64,000 bases of DNA from assembly GCF_014303395.1 (NCBI RefSeq), contig NZ_CP060298.1:3553001-3617000 (forward strand). The letters run 5' to 3'. This stretch comes from Nakamurella sp. PAMC28650 (lineage in GTDB: Bacteria > Actinomycetota > Actinomycetes > Mycobacteriales > Nakamurellaceae). The first letter of the stretch is position 1. The number at the start of each line of letters is the position of its first letter. The translations under genes and the position numbers were made by a program. Under the pieces are notes generated by a model, which was not told where the DNA came from, searched no databases, and worked only from the letters and a program-made list of their open reading frames with translations. Below, piece by piece: positions 47,619-56,968 of the stretch.

Positions 47619-50216
47619 GTGGATCCGGACAATCGGCACGAGTCACCCGGTAGTGGCGAACACACCGCCACGGACCTGTGGACGCTGGCGAGGGCGGCGA
47701 GTGACGATGGCAAATGGTTCACCGGCCTTCGATTGGCCCAGCGGGCGCTGAAGCACCTGGACGGTCGAGCCGCCGCCGATCCGGTGCTGCGGGCGCGGAT
47801 CCTGGTGGCCCTGGCCTACAACAACTCCGAGCTCGGCCACCCGGACCGGGCGCGCGCCCTGCTCGAGGAGGCCTCGGCGTGTCCGGAGGTGCTGCCCGCC
47901 GTGCAGGTCGCCCGCGGACTGATCCTGGTGCGGACCGGACAGCCCGACGCCGCACTGGCGGATCTCGACGCCGCCGTCGCCCAGCTCCGCCGGTCCTCCA
48001 CGCCGGAATCGCTGGAGGACCTCGCCGGCGCCCTGATCAACCGGGGACTGCTGCACATCGTCGCCGGCCGGCTCGCTCCGGCCGCCGCCGACACCGCGGC
48101 CGCCGGAGCGATCGCCCGGGAACTGCACCGCGGCGACATCACCTTCATGGCCGACCACAACCTCGGATTCGTGCGCTACCTGGCCGGTGATCTACCGGCC
48201 GCGCTGGCGGCGATGGAAGGTGCAGCGATCGCCTGGCCGCGGGCAGCCCAGGACGGGGTGTCTCCCCTGGACCGCGCGAGGGTGCTCGCCTCGGCCGGCC
48301 TGATCGACGCGGCCGGCGAACACATAGATCAGGCCCTGGAGTTCTTCCGGATCAACCGGGCCACCGCGGATCTGGTCGATGCCTACTCGGTCCGCGCGGA
48401 GCTCGACCTGCTGGCCGGGCACCCAGAAGCCGCGGCGCGGGCGGCCCGTCGCGCCGAGCAGACCGCCCGCCGCCGTGGCAACGTCCCGGCCGCCCTGGCC
48501 GCCCGCACCCTCCGACTGCAGGCGGTGAGGGCTCAACGGAGGGCGATGGCAGTGGACCGGAGCGGCGCGTCGGCGGCCGCCCGGATCGGTCGCGCGCGGC
48601 GGGACGCGATCGAGGCCGCCGCCCTGGCGGCGCAACTGGGGGAGCTCGGACTGGACGAGGAGGCGAACACCGCACTGCTGCTGCACGGCGAAGCGCTGCT
48701 GGATTCCGGCGAGGTGGCCGCGGCCAACGAGGTGGCCCAGGTGGTCCGCGACCGATCCGGTGTCCGGCTGGCGACCCGGCTGCAGGCCCGACTCCTGGAC
48801 GGGGAGCTCGAGCTGGCCGCCGGGCGTCGACGGGCCGGGCTCGCCCACATCCGACGGGGCCTCGACGACCTGTCGAAGTTCCAGGCGACCTTCGGCTCGC
48901 AGGATCTGCAGACGGCGGCGGCCGTCCACGGTCGCGAACTGGCCGAACTGGGCCTGCGGACGGCGGTCGAGACCCGTTCTCCCGCAGCAATCTTCCAGTG
49001 GCTGGAACGCGCCAGGGGAGTGAGCACCAGGTTGCCCGCGGTCCGGCCACCCGCTGATCCCCAGTTCGCCAGGGAACTCGGCGAATTCCGGGCGAGCTAC
49101 GAGCAGGCCAGGCAGGCGGTGCTGTCCGGGCGTCGGGATCCGGCGCTGGAGGTCAGGGTCCGGCGGATGCGCCGTCAGGTGCAGGCGATGGCCTGGACGG
49201 CCGCCGGCACCGGCGCCGTCCTTCGGCCGCTCACGCTGGCTGCGGTGCAGCGCAGGCTCGCGGCGGATCCCGCGCGGCCCTCGATCGTGGCCTACATCCG
49301 CGGCGACGGTGCCCTGCACGCCTTGGTGATCACCGGTCCGCGGGCCTCGTTCCGGCGGCTCGGCGCGTTCGAGGAGATCCAGTCCAGGGTCCGGCGGGTG
49401 TCGGCCGACCTGGATCTGCTGGCCACCCAGCGCGTGCCGGAGCCGGTCCTGCGGGTGGCCCGGCAGTCGCTGGCGGCCGGCCTGGACAAGGTGTCCGGTG
49501 ACCTCCTCGAACCGATCGGCGGGCTGCTGGACGACGGGCCGCTGATGGTCGCCGGACTCGGCATGCTGACCACCGTGCCGTGGGGCCTGCTGCCGGCGCT
49601 GGTGGGTCGCCCGGTGTCCGTCACGGCGTCCGTTTCGGCCGCATTGGGCGAACGCAAAGGACGTGAACCGCGCGCCGACCGGGTCCTCTCGGTGGCCGGG
49701 CCGGGTCTGCCCAACGGCGCGGCCGAAGCCGAGCAGGTCGCGGCGCTCTACCCGGGGTCGACAGCCCTGGTGGGGGATGCGGCCACCGGAGCCGCGGTGC
49801 TGGGACAGGTCCCGGACGGTGGAATGCTGCACATCGCGGCGCACGGCCACCACGAGACCGAGTCCCCGTTGTTCTCCTGGGTCCAGCTGGCCGACGGTCC
49901 CTTGTACGGCTACGACATCGCCCCCAACCCGTCGCTGCCCGACCATGTGGTGCTCTCCAGCTGTGACGTCGGGCGAGGCGATGACGACCGCCCTGGCGGC
50001 GAGCCGCTGGGGCTGGCGGCCGCGCTGCTGCGCAGCGGGGTCTCCACCGTCATCGCCGGGGTCAGCCGGATCTCGGACGTGGTGGCCGCGCAGACGATGG
50101 TGGTCTACCACCAGCGGCTGCGCTCCGGTGACGGGCCGGCAGTGGCACTCGCGGCGGCCGTCGCGGCGGCCGACGGTGCACCGGCCCCGCTGACCTGCTT
50201 CGGTGTCGGAGCCTGA
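47619..50216 (+). CDS. TPR-CHAT caspase-like protease 2
   Basis: Second copy, 865 residues, colinear with the first: TPR-like N-terminus (LRLAQRALKHL, then AYNNSELGHPDRARALLEEA) and C-terminal CHAT domain with His742 (HIAAHGHHE) and Cys782 (VLSSCDVG). The motif ADGPLYGYDIAP between them is conserved in both copies. GTG 47619 gives an N-terminus of the same length as the first copy; the earlier in-frame 47574 is less likely. It is 61 bp downstream of CHAT1. The sequences differ most in the repeat region, as expected if each senses a different partner. It ends the island; a strong hairpin follows. Confidence 0.85.
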   Translation: MDPDNRHESPGSGEHTATDLWTLARAASDDGKWFTGLRLAQRALKHLDGRAAADPVLRARILVALAYNNSELGHPDRARALLEEASACPEVLPAVQVARGLILVRTGQPDAALADLDAAVAQLRRSSTPESLEDLAGALINRGLLHIVAGRLAPAAADTAAAGAIARELHRGDITFMADHNLGFVRYLAGDLPAALAAMEGAAIAWPRAAQDGVSPLDRARVLASAGLIDAAGEHIDQALEFFRINRATADLVDAYSVRAELDLLAGHPEAAARAARRAEQTARRRGNVPAALAARTLRLQAVRAQRRAMAVDRSGASAAARIGRARRDAIEAAALAAQLGELGLDEEANTALLLHGEALLDSGEVAAANEVAQVVRDRSGVRLATRLQARLLDGELELAAGRRRAGLAHIRRGLDDLSKFQATFGSQDLQTAAAVHGRELAELGLRTAVETRSPAAIFQWLERARGVSTRLPAVRPPADPQFARELGEFRASYEQARQAVLSGRRDPALEVRVRRMRRQVQAMAWTAAGTGAVLRPLTLAAVQRRLAADPARPSIVAYIRGDGALHALVITGPRASFRRLGAFEEIQSRVRRVSADLDLLATQRVPEPVLRVARQSLAAGLDKVSGDLLEPIGGLLDDGPLMVAGLGMLTTVPWGLLPALVGRPVSVTASVSAALGERKGREPRADRVLSVAGPGLPNGAAEAEQVAALYPGSTALVGDAATGAAVLGQVPDGGMLHIAAHGHHETESPLFSWVQLADGPLYGYDIAPNPSLPDHVVLSSCDVGRGDDDRPGGEPLGLAAALLRSGVSTVIAGVSRISDVVAAQTMVVYHQRLRSGDGPAVALAAAVAAADGAPAPLTCFGVGA

Positions 50217-50456
50217 ACGCCCGCCCGCCTGCCCCGCCCCCGCCCCCCCTCGCCCCCTGGAGCCCCCCTCGCGCCCTGGAGCCCCGGGACGTCCTGCACA
50301 GTGCGGGCAATAGCCGGCACTGTGCAGGACGTCCCCGTGGGCTCCGGGGCTCCCAGGGGCGTTCGTTACCATGTGGGGCAAACCCATGGATATTCACCCA
50401 GAGCACCCGTCGTCGGCGGACCCGATCGCGGCGGTCACCCGTCCGTGCCCGATCCG
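50217..50456. other. Intergenic region with strong hairpin, no gene seen
   Basis: The 240 bp between CHAT2 and the first CNNM gene hold C-rich runs, a long hairpin (see the terminator entry) and the start region of the CNNM gene. There is no convincing coding sequence on either strand. Confidence 0.7.
50278..50353. terminator. Strong hairpin or repeat after the CHAT island
   Basis: GGGACGTCCTGCACAGTGC (50286-50304) pairs perfectly over 19 bp with GCACTGTGCAGGACGTCCC (50317-50335) around a 12-nt loop. A further GGAGCCCC (50278-50285) pairs with GGGGCTCC (50346-50353). It lacks a T-run, so it could be a terminator, mRNA-stabilising stem or dispersed element. Confidence 0.7.
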
Positions 50457-51893
50457 ATGATCACCCAGATCCTCCTGCTGCTGGTCGGGCTCCTGCTGAT
50501 CGTCGGGACCGCCGTCTACGTCGCCGCGGAATTCAGCCTGGTGACGGTCGACCGCGCCAAGGTCGCGCAGGAGGCCGCCGCCGGTGACGGTCGGGCGAAA
50601 TCTCTGCTGGCCGGCCTCAGGTCCCTGTCCACCCAGCTGTCCGGGGCGCAGGTCGGCATCACCGTCACCACGCTGGCCCTCGGCTTCGTGATGGAACCCT
50701 CGCTGGCCGCGCTGATCGCAGACCCGTTGCGCGCCATCGGGATCAGCCCCGGTGTTGCGTCATCCGCCGGGGTCGTCCTGGCCCTGATCATCGCCACCGT
50801 CCTGTCGATGGTGTTCGGCGAGTTGGTGCCCAAGAACCTCGCCATCGCCGAACCGTTGGTCACCGCGAAGGCGGTGGTCATGCCGCTGCGCATCTCGACA
50901 CTGGTCTTCCGGCCGTTGATCTGGGTCCTCAACGGCATCGCCAACGGCGTGCTGCGGATCTTCTCCATCGAGCCGCAGGAAGAACTCCGCTCCGCCCGCT
51001 CGCCCGACGAGCTGCAGTCGCTCGTTCGCAGGTCGGCCGCCCAGGGCACATTGCCCGCCCCCACCGCGGGTCTGCTGTCGCGGACCATCTCCTTCTCGGG
51101 CAAGACCGCGGCCGACGTCCTCACCCCGCGGACCAGGGTTCGTTTCGTCAAGGCCACCGACCCGGCCGAATCGGTGATCACGGCCGCCGCTGCGACGGGT
51201 CATTCACGGTTTCCGGTCTCCGGCGAGGACTCCGACGACGTGGTCGGCCTGGTGCACCTCAAGCGGGCCGTCGCGATCGCACCCGACGACCGGGTGGGAG
51301 TCCGGGTCGAACAACTGATGACCGAGGTGCCGGTCGTCCCGGAGACCATTCCGCTGGACGACCTCCTCGACCTGCTGCGCCTGCAGGGCCTGCAGATGGC
51401 GGTCGTCACCGACGAGTACGGCGGCACCGCCGGCATCCTGACGCTCGAGGACGTGGTCGAGGAACTCGTCGGCGAGATCACCGACGAACACGATCTGGGG
51501 GATCCGCGCGCCGCCCGGCAGCACGATGGAACCTGGCTGCTCCCGGGTGATCTGCGGCCGGACCAGATCGCCGAGATCACCGGAGTGACGCTGCCGGAGT
51601 CCACCGCGTACGAGACGGTGGCCGGTCTGGTCATCGCCCGGCTCGGCCGGCTGCCCGAGAGTGCCGACACGGTCGAGGTGACGGCCACCATCCTGGCGCA
51701 GACGCCGCTGGGGGTGCTGACCGCCCGGGTGCACGGGTCGGCCGACGACCTCCCGATCCCGGTGAACACGCTCGACGATCTGCCCCGGGTGGTCTCGGTG
51801 CGGCTGACCGTCGCGTCCAGGGCCCGCCGGCGAATCGAGTCAGTGGTGCTGTCCGCGGTCGCGCAGGTCGACGACAACGGGGAACTGCGGTGA
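50457..51893 (+). CDS. CNNM/CorC (HlyC-like) membrane protein 1
   Basis: A 478-residue membrane protein. The N-terminal DUF21/CNNM transmembrane domain begins [28 protein letters not shown], with the conserved [13 protein letters not shown] helix; a CBS pair (about 210-330, [23 protein letters not shown] and [26 protein letters not shown]) and a CorC_HlyC domain follow. The family is linked to magnesium or cobalt transport, sometimes wrongly called hemolysin. The ATG at 50457 is chosen since an earlier in-frame GTG (50445) only adds four residues. Its stop overlaps the next start (GTGA), so the two CNNM genes are coupled. Confidence 0.88.
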   Translation: MITQILLLLVGLLLIVGTAVYVAAEFSLVTVDRAKVAQEAAAGDGRAKSLLAGLRSLSTQLSGAQVGITVTTLALGFVMEPSLAALIADPLRAIGISPGVASSAGVVLALIIATVLSMVFGELVPKNLAIAEPLVTAKAVVMPLRISTLVFRPLIWVLNGIANGVLRIFSIEPQEELRSARSPDELQSLVRRSAAQGTLPAPTAGLLSRTISFSGKTAADVLTPRTRVRFVKATDPAESVITAAAATGHSRFPVSGEDSDDVVGLVHLKRAVAIAPDDRVGVRVEQLMTEVPVVPETIPLDDLLDLLRLQGLQMAVVTDEYGGTAGILTLEDVVEELVGEITDEHDLGDPRAARQHDGTWLLPGDLRPDQIAEITGVTLPESTAYETVAGLVIARLGRLPESADTVEVTATILAQTPLGVLTARVHGSADDLPIPVNTLDDLPRVVSVRLTVASRARRRIESVVLSAVAQVDDNGELR

Positions 51894-53104
51894 AGGGCAG
51901 CTGGGGGCTGGTCGCGCTGGTGGTCGTGCTGCTGGCACTGAGCGCGTTCTTCGTCGCCGCCGAATTCGCGTTGATCGCCGCCCGCCGGACCGTCATCGAA
52001 CCCCGCGCGGTGACCAGCTCCCGGGCCAGGACGACGCTGAAGGCGATGGAGGACATCTCCGTCATGATGGCCTGTGCGCAGTTGGGCATCACCGTGTGCG
52101 GGGTGCTCCTGGGCGCTCTCGGCGAGCCGGCGGTCGCCACCCTGCTCGAGCCGCTCTTCGAACGCCTGGGTGTGGGAGAGTCTGCGCTGCAACCGGTGTC
52201 GCTGGTCGTAGCGCTGCTGCTGGTGGTCTCGGCCCACGTGGCACTCGGCGAGATGGTTCCCAAGAACGTCGCCCTCGCCGGCCCGGAGAACACCGCGATC
52301 CTGCTCGCTCCGCCGCTGCGGGCCATCACCCTGTTCCTCGGACCGGTGGTCAGGGGCCTGAACCACCTGTCGAATGCCGTGGTGCGTCTGATCGGCCGCG
52401 AGCCGAGGAACGAGGTGGCGTCCTCGTTCACCCGGGACGAGGTGGCCGGCCTTGTCGCCGAGTCGCGGTCCGAGGGGTTGCTCGACAGTCAGGAGCACGA
52501 CCTGATCACCTCCGCCCTCGACTTCGACACCGCCACCGTCGACCGGGTGCTGCTGGCCGACGCCGATGTCGTCTGCCTGCACACCGGCGTCAGCGCCGCC
52601 GAAGTCGAGCAGGCGTGCGCCAGGACCGGCTTCTCCCGGTTCCCGGTCCGGGGTGACGACGGGAAGTACGTCGGGTACCTGCACATCCGCGACGTGATCG
52701 ACCTGCCGGCCGAACTGCGGGAGGAACCGGTGCCGGCGGGTCGGATCCGCCCGTTGCCGGTCGTGGTGGCGGGCACCGAACTCAGGCTCGCCCTCGACCG
52801 GATGCGACGCCTGGGTGCGCACCTCGCCCAGGTGGCGGCGCCGGTTCCAGCGGTGCCGGAACTGGCCGGGGCCGCCGATCCGGTGGTGGCCCTCGGCGCG
52901 CTGGTGACCGCCCCGGCCGGGCCGCCGGTCGAGCCCCTGCCCGAGGCCCGTCTCGGCCTGGTGACCTTGGAGGACGTCATCGAGGAGTTGATCGGTGAGG
53001 TGCGCGACAGCACCAGGCGACGTCCGCAGGTCGGTGCCCCCGGGGGCCGTGGGTCGTCGCCGCGCCCCCGGCAGTTCACCGACACTCCGCGCGGTGAGGC
53101 ATAG
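51890..53104 (+). CDS. CNNM/CorC membrane protein 2
   Basis: Paralogue of the preceding gene, 404 residues. It has the DUF21 membrane domain ([28 protein letters not shown]) and the [16 protein letters not shown] helix, and a CBS pair with [42 protein letters not shown] and [16 protein letters not shown]. The C-terminal CorC_HlyC domain is missing or cut down to a short Gly/Arg/Pro-rich tail. The two proteins may form a heterodimer. pafA starts 9 bp after its stop but has its own hexamer. Confidence 0.87.
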   Translation: MKGSWGLVALVVVLLALSAFFVAAEFALIAARRTVIEPRAVTSSRARTTLKAMEDISVMMACAQLGITVCGVLLGALGEPAVATLLEPLFERLGVGESALQPVSLVVALLLVVSAHVALGEMVPKNVALAGPENTAILLAPPLRAITLFLGPVVRGLNHLSNAVVRLIGREPRNEVASSFTRDEVAGLVAESRSEGLLDSQEHDLITSALDFDTATVDRVLLADADVVCLHTGVSAAEVEQACARTGFSRFPVRGDDGKYVGYLHIRDVIDLPAELREEPVPAGRIRPLPVVVAGTELRLALDRMRRLGAHLAQVAAPVPAVPELAGAADPVVALGALVTAPAGPPVEPLPEARLGLVTLEDVIEELIGEVRDSTRRRPQVGAPGGRGSSPRPRQFTDTPRGEA

Positions 53105-53107
53105 TCT
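53102..53107 (+). promoter_or_regulatory. -10-like hexamer for pafA
   Basis: TAGTCT lies 6 nt before the ATG at 53114. It overlaps the stop codon of the preceding CNNM gene. Confidence 0.45.
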
Positions 53108-53113
53108 CGCCGT

Positions 53114-54472
53114 ATGCAGCGGCGGATCATGGGCATCGAAACCGAGTTCGGCATCACCTGTACCTTCCACGGACAGCGCCGCCTCTCACCCGACGAGGTC
53201 GCGAGGTACCTGTTCCGCCGGGTGGTGTCGTGGGGCCGGTCGTCGAACGTCTTCCTGCGCAACGGGTCGAGGCTCTACCTCGACGTCGGATCCCACCCGG
53301 AGTACGCGACCGCCGAGTGCGACGACCTCCTGACGTTGATCGCCCACGACAAGGCCGGCGAGCGGATCCTGCAGGACCTGGTCGTGGACGCGGAGGCGCG
53401 ACTGGCCGAGGAAGGCATCGGCGGCGACATCTACCTGTTCAAGAACAACACCGATTCGGCCGGCAACTCCTACGGCTGCCACGAGAACTTCCTGATCGCC
53501 AGGGCCGGTGAGTTCTCCCGCATCGCAGACGGTCTCATCCCGTTCCTGGTGACCCGGCAGCTGATCGCCGGTGCCGGCAAGGTGCTCCAGTCGCCGCGGG
53601 GCGCCTCCTACTGCCTGTCGCAGCGGGCCGACCACATCTGGGAAGGTGTGTCCTCCGCGACCACCCGCTCCCGGCCGATCATCAACACCAGGGACGAACC
53701 GCACGCCGACGCCGAGCGGTACCGCCGCCTGCACGTCATCGTCGGGGACTCGAACATGAGCCAGACGACCACGCTGCTCAAGGTCGGCAGCGCCGCCCTC
53801 GTGCTGGAGATGATCGAAGCGGGAATCCAGTTGCGGGACTTCACCTTCGACAATCCGATCCGGGCGATCCGGGAGATCTCGCACGACATCACCGGGCGCC
53901 GGACGGTGCGGCTGGCCAACGGTTCGGAGATCTCGGCGCTGGACGCCCAGACGGAGTACTACACCAAGGCCGTCGACTACGTCGCCGGCCGGGGGACCGA
54001 CCCGATATCCGAGCGGGTGCTCGATCTGTGGGGCCGGACGCTCAAGGGGGTCGAGATCGGCGACCTGTCCGGGGTGGACACCGAGATCGACTGGGTGATC
54101 AAGAAGAAGCTGATCGACTCCTACGCAGCCCGGCACGGCATGGACCTGGCGGACCCGCGCATCGCCCAGATCGACCTGACGTACCACGACGTCCGGCCCG
54201 GTCGCGGCCTGCACTCGCTGCTGGTGAAGAAGGGAATGGCCGCCACCGTCGTCACCGACGACGAGATCACCGATGCCACCACCCTCGCGCCGCAGACGAC
54301 CAGGGCCAAACTCAGGGGCGAGTTCGTCGCCGCAGCGCAGGACGCCGGCCGCGACTACACCGTCGACTGGGTGCACCTGAAGCTCAACGACCAGGCGCAG
54401 CGCACCGTCCTGCTCAAGGACCCGTTCCGCAACACTGATGACCGCGTCACCAAGCTCATCGAATCCCTGTAG
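53114..54472 (+). CDS. pafA: Pup-protein ligase
   Basis: Attaches the Glu form of Pup to substrate lysines, using ATP to make a gamma-glutamyl phosphate. The 452-residue protein starts [15 protein letters not shown] with Glu9, and Asp57 in [11 protein letters not shown] is the conserved catalytic Asp. It lacks the Dop-type loop after the first strand, which separates it from dop at 36798. Other conserved pieces are [17 protein letters not shown] and [24 protein letters not shown]. The ATG has a TAGTCT hexamer just upstream. pafB follows after 242 bp. Confidence 0.97.
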   Translation: MQRRIMGIETEFGITCTFHGQRRLSPDEVARYLFRRVVSWGRSSNVFLRNGSRLYLDVGSHPEYATAECDDLLTLIAHDKAGERILQDLVVDAEARLAEEGIGGDIYLFKNNTDSAGNSYGCHENFLIARAGEFSRIADGLIPFLVTRQLIAGAGKVLQSPRGASYCLSQRADHIWEGVSSATTRSRPIINTRDEPHADAERYRRLHVIVGDSNMSQTTTLLKVGSAALVLEMIEAGIQLRDFTFDNPIRAIREISHDITGRRTVRLANGSEISALDAQTEYYTKAVDYVAGRGTDPISERVLDLWGRTLKGVEIGDLSGVDTEIDWVIKKKLIDSYAARHGMDLADPRIAQIDLTYHDVRPGRGLHSLLVKKGMAATVVTDDEITDATTLAPQTTRAKLRGEFVAAAQDAGRDYTVDWVHLKLNDQAQRTVLLKDPFRNTDDRVTKLIESL

Positions 54473-54714
54473 CGGCTCCCAGGCGGGCCGTCTGCGGCGT
54501 TCTCGTCGTTGCCGATGCAACCCCCGGTATCGACTTCCTCCTCCGCCCTGCCATAAGCGCACCTGGGAACCGCTGGCCGCGCTTATCATCTTCGCCTGCG
54601 CTCATCATCAGGTCGATTTCTGCCCCACGCGTCCCAGAACCCGCACGATGATCAGCGCGGGTCGTCCGGAGCGCGGCGGCCGTCCTGAGGTCCCGGTGTG
54701 CAAGGCTGGGACGC
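54473..54714. other. pafA-pafB intergenic region
   Basis: 242 bp without a convincing gene. ATAAGCGC (54553-54560) and GCGCTTAT (54579-54586) form an 8-bp inverted repeat that might end pafA transcription or bind a regulator. AAGGCT lies 7 nt before the pafB GTG as a weak -10 candidate. Confidence 0.55.
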
Positions 54715-55839
54715 GTGGCGACGGCGAAAGCGGAACGACTGCTGAACCTGGTGATCGCCCTGGTCAACTCGCCCCGGTTCCGGACGGCGGCCTGGATCCG
54801 GGAGAAGGTCGCCGGGTACAGCGACGCGCCCACCGAGGAAGCCTTCTTCCGGACGTTCGAGCGAGACAAGACCGAACTGCGGGACCTCGGGATCCCGCTG
54901 CAGTCCGATGGCACGGAGACCTCCGGCGGCTACCGGATCCTGCCCGGGGAGTTCTCGCTCCCGCAGCTGTCCTTCACCCCGTCCGAGACTGCGGCGCTGG
55001 GCCTGGCTTCCCGCCTCTGGGAGACCACCGCCCTGGCCGGCGCAGGCTCGAACGCGATCCGCAAGATCCGGGATGCCGGCGTGCCCGACCCCGACGCCGA
55101 GCAGCAGGCACATGCGGTCGGGCTCCTGCAGCCGCGGGTGCGGACCGGGGACCCGTCCTTCGCTCCGCTGTACGCGGCGGTGCGGGCCGGACGCGCCGTC
55201 ACCTTCGGCTACCGCAAGAACCCGGCCGGGCCCGGCGAGGGTCGGAACGTCCAGCCCTGGGGGCTGGTGTCCTACAAGGGCCGGTGGTACCTGGTCGGGC
55301 ATGACGTGGAGCGGGCGGCCACCAGGACCTTCCGGTTGTCCCGGATCGTCGGCATGGTCCACCCGGTCGGCCGTGCGGGTGTCGTCAGCGCGCCGGCCGA
55401 GCTGGACCTGCTCGCGCTCGTCGCCGGCAGTGTGGAGTTGCCGGCCGACCGGACCGCGACCCTGCTGATCAGGCCAGGTGCGGCAACCGGCCTCCGCCGT
55501 CGGAGCGCGCGGGACGAGGTTGGCGGCCAGGCGGTGACGGCGGACGAGCTCGACCCGGTCGGGCGGCACGCAGGATGGGACGTCGTTCGGGTGCCCTTCG
55601 CCCATCTGTGGGATACCGCCCGGACCATCGCCGAGCAGGGTCCGGACGTGTTCGTCGTCGAGCCCCCCGACCTTCGAGAATCGGTGATCCGGCTGTTGCT
55701 CGGCGCGATGTCCTCCGACGGGCCGGCTCTGCAGAACGCCGCCGAGGCCGACGCCGACCAGGCTGCCCTGGACGAAGACGAAGACGAAGACGAAGACGAA
55801 GTGGACCTGGCCGTCGCCGAGCCCGGCCATCGAACATGA
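54715..55839 (+). CDS. pafB: WYL-domain transcription factor PafB
   Basis: One half of the PafBC activator that turns on DNA repair genes after damage. The 374-residue protein has an N-terminal winged HTH (AERLLNLVIALVNSPRFRTAAWIREKV; about 5-75) and a WYL domain (about 150-250, with FGYRKNP and NVQPWGLVSYKGRWYLVGHD). A WCX-like C-terminal part follows, ending in a run of Asp-Glu repeats (about 350-360). The GTG at 54715 gives VATAKAERLLNL. The stop overlaps the pafC start (ATGA), so the two proteins are made together. Confidence 0.94.
   Translation: MATAKAERLLNLVIALVNSPRFRTAAWIREKVAGYSDAPTEEAFFRTFERDKTELRDLGIPLQSDGTETSGGYRILPGEFSLPQLSFTPSETAALGLASRLWETTALAGAGSNAIRKIRDAGVPDPDAEQQAHAVGLLQPRVRTGDPSFAPLYAAVRAGRAVTFGYRKNPAGPGEGRNVQPWGLVSYKGRWYLVGHDVERAATRTFRLSRIVGMVHPVGRAGVVSAPAELDLLALVAGSVELPADRTATLLIRPGAATGLRRRSARDEVGGQAVTADELDPVGRHAGWDVVRVPFAHLWDTARTIAEQGPDVFVVEPPDLRESVIRLLLGAMSSDGPALQNAAEADADQAALDEDEDEDEDEVDLAVAEPGHRT
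55776..55802 (+). repeat. GAAGAC microsatellite in pafB
   Basis: GAAGAC is repeated about four times in phase, coding for the Asp-Glu run in the tail of PafB. Repeat length should vary among strains. Confidence 0.8.
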
Positions 55840-56801
55840 CCGAAACCGCAACGGATCGGCTGGCCAGGGTGCTCGGGCTGGTGCCGTACATCTCCCGCCG
55901 GCCCGGGGTCGCGCTGGTCGATCTGGCCGTCGAGTTCGGCGTCAGCGCCGAGCAGATCGGCGCCGACCTGGATCTGCTGATGGTCTGCGGTCTGCCCGGC
56001 TACTACCCGGACGACCTGATCGACGTCGTGCTGGACGAAGAGGGCGGCACCGTGTCGATCGCGTTCGACGCCGGCATCGAACGCCCGATCCGGCTCACCT
56101 CGGACGAGGCGGTCGCCTTGACGGTGGCCCTGCGGGCCTTCGCGGATCTCCCCGGCCTCGTCGATGCGGACGCCGTCTACTCGGCACTGGCGAAGCTCGA
56201 ACAGGCCGGCGCCGAGACGGCCGGAGCGGTCCGGGTCGCAGCGGCCGACGACGCTCCGGCGCTCGGGGCGGTCCGGCAGGCGGTCGATGAATCACGGCAG
56301 ATCTGGATGCGTTACTACACCGCGTCCCGCGACGCGCTGACCGAGCGCATCGTCGACCCGATCCGGTTGCTGGTCACCGACGGGCACGCCTACCTGGAGG
56401 GCTACTGCCACTCGGCCGACGCGGTCCGTCACTTCCGGGTGGACCGGATCGAGGACATCACCGTTCTGGACGAGCCCGCCCAGGGACAGCTGTGGGTCGA
56501 CTCGGACGTGCCGGAGAAGATGTTCCACCCGGATCCGCAGATCCCGCCGGTGACGTTACGGCTGGCCGCGGCGGCCAGGTGGGTCGCCGAGTACTACCAG
56601 ACGGAGGATGCGGTCGAACTTCCGGCCGAGGACGACGAGACAGCGCCCGGATCGCTCCGGGTCCGGCTCCGGTCCGGTGGGGACGACTGGCTGCTACGAC
56701 TGGTGCTCTCGCTCGGCGGGGCCGCCGTGATCGAGGACCGGCCCGACCTGGCACTACGGGTCAGCGCTCGGGCTGCCGAGGCACTGGAGGCCTATCGCTG
56801 A
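55836..56801 (+). CDS. pafC: WYL-domain transcription factor PafC
   Basis: Second subunit of PafBC, 321 residues. An N-terminal HTH region (RLARVLGLVPYISRRPGVALVDLAVEFGVSAEQI) is followed by a WYL domain (about 145-230: IWMRYYTASRDALTERIVDPIRLLVTDGHAYLEGYCHS) and a WCX domain. The ATG overlaps the pafB stop codon. In Mycobacterium pafC is followed by tatA and tatC; here tatC starts 167 bp downstream and I find no tatA in that gap. Confidence 0.94.
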   Translation: MTETATDRLARVLGLVPYISRRPGVALVDLAVEFGVSAEQIGADLDLLMVCGLPGYYPDDLIDVVLDEEGGTVSIAFDAGIERPIRLTSDEAVALTVALRAFADLPGLVDADAVYSALAKLEQAGAETAGAVRVAAADDAPALGAVRQAVDESRQIWMRYYTASRDALTERIVDPIRLLVTDGHAYLEGYCHSADAVRHFRVDRIEDITVLDEPAQGQLWVDSDVPEKMFHPDPQIPPVTLRLAAAARWVAEYYQTEDAVELPAEDDETAPGSLRVRLRSGGDDWLLRLVLSLGGAAVIEDRPDLALRVSARAAEALEAYR

Positions 56802-56968
56802 CCGGTACGCACACGACGAAGTGCAGTCCCCGCAGCCTGCGGCGCCGAACCAGGGGGGCCCGCCCGAGAGGGCCCGGCGTTGCCGGGGGCTTCAGCGGCC
56901 GCCGCACCTGACCATGGCATCATCGAAGGCGGACCCGGTGGGTCCGCTCGTCATCCAAGGAGTGCTCC

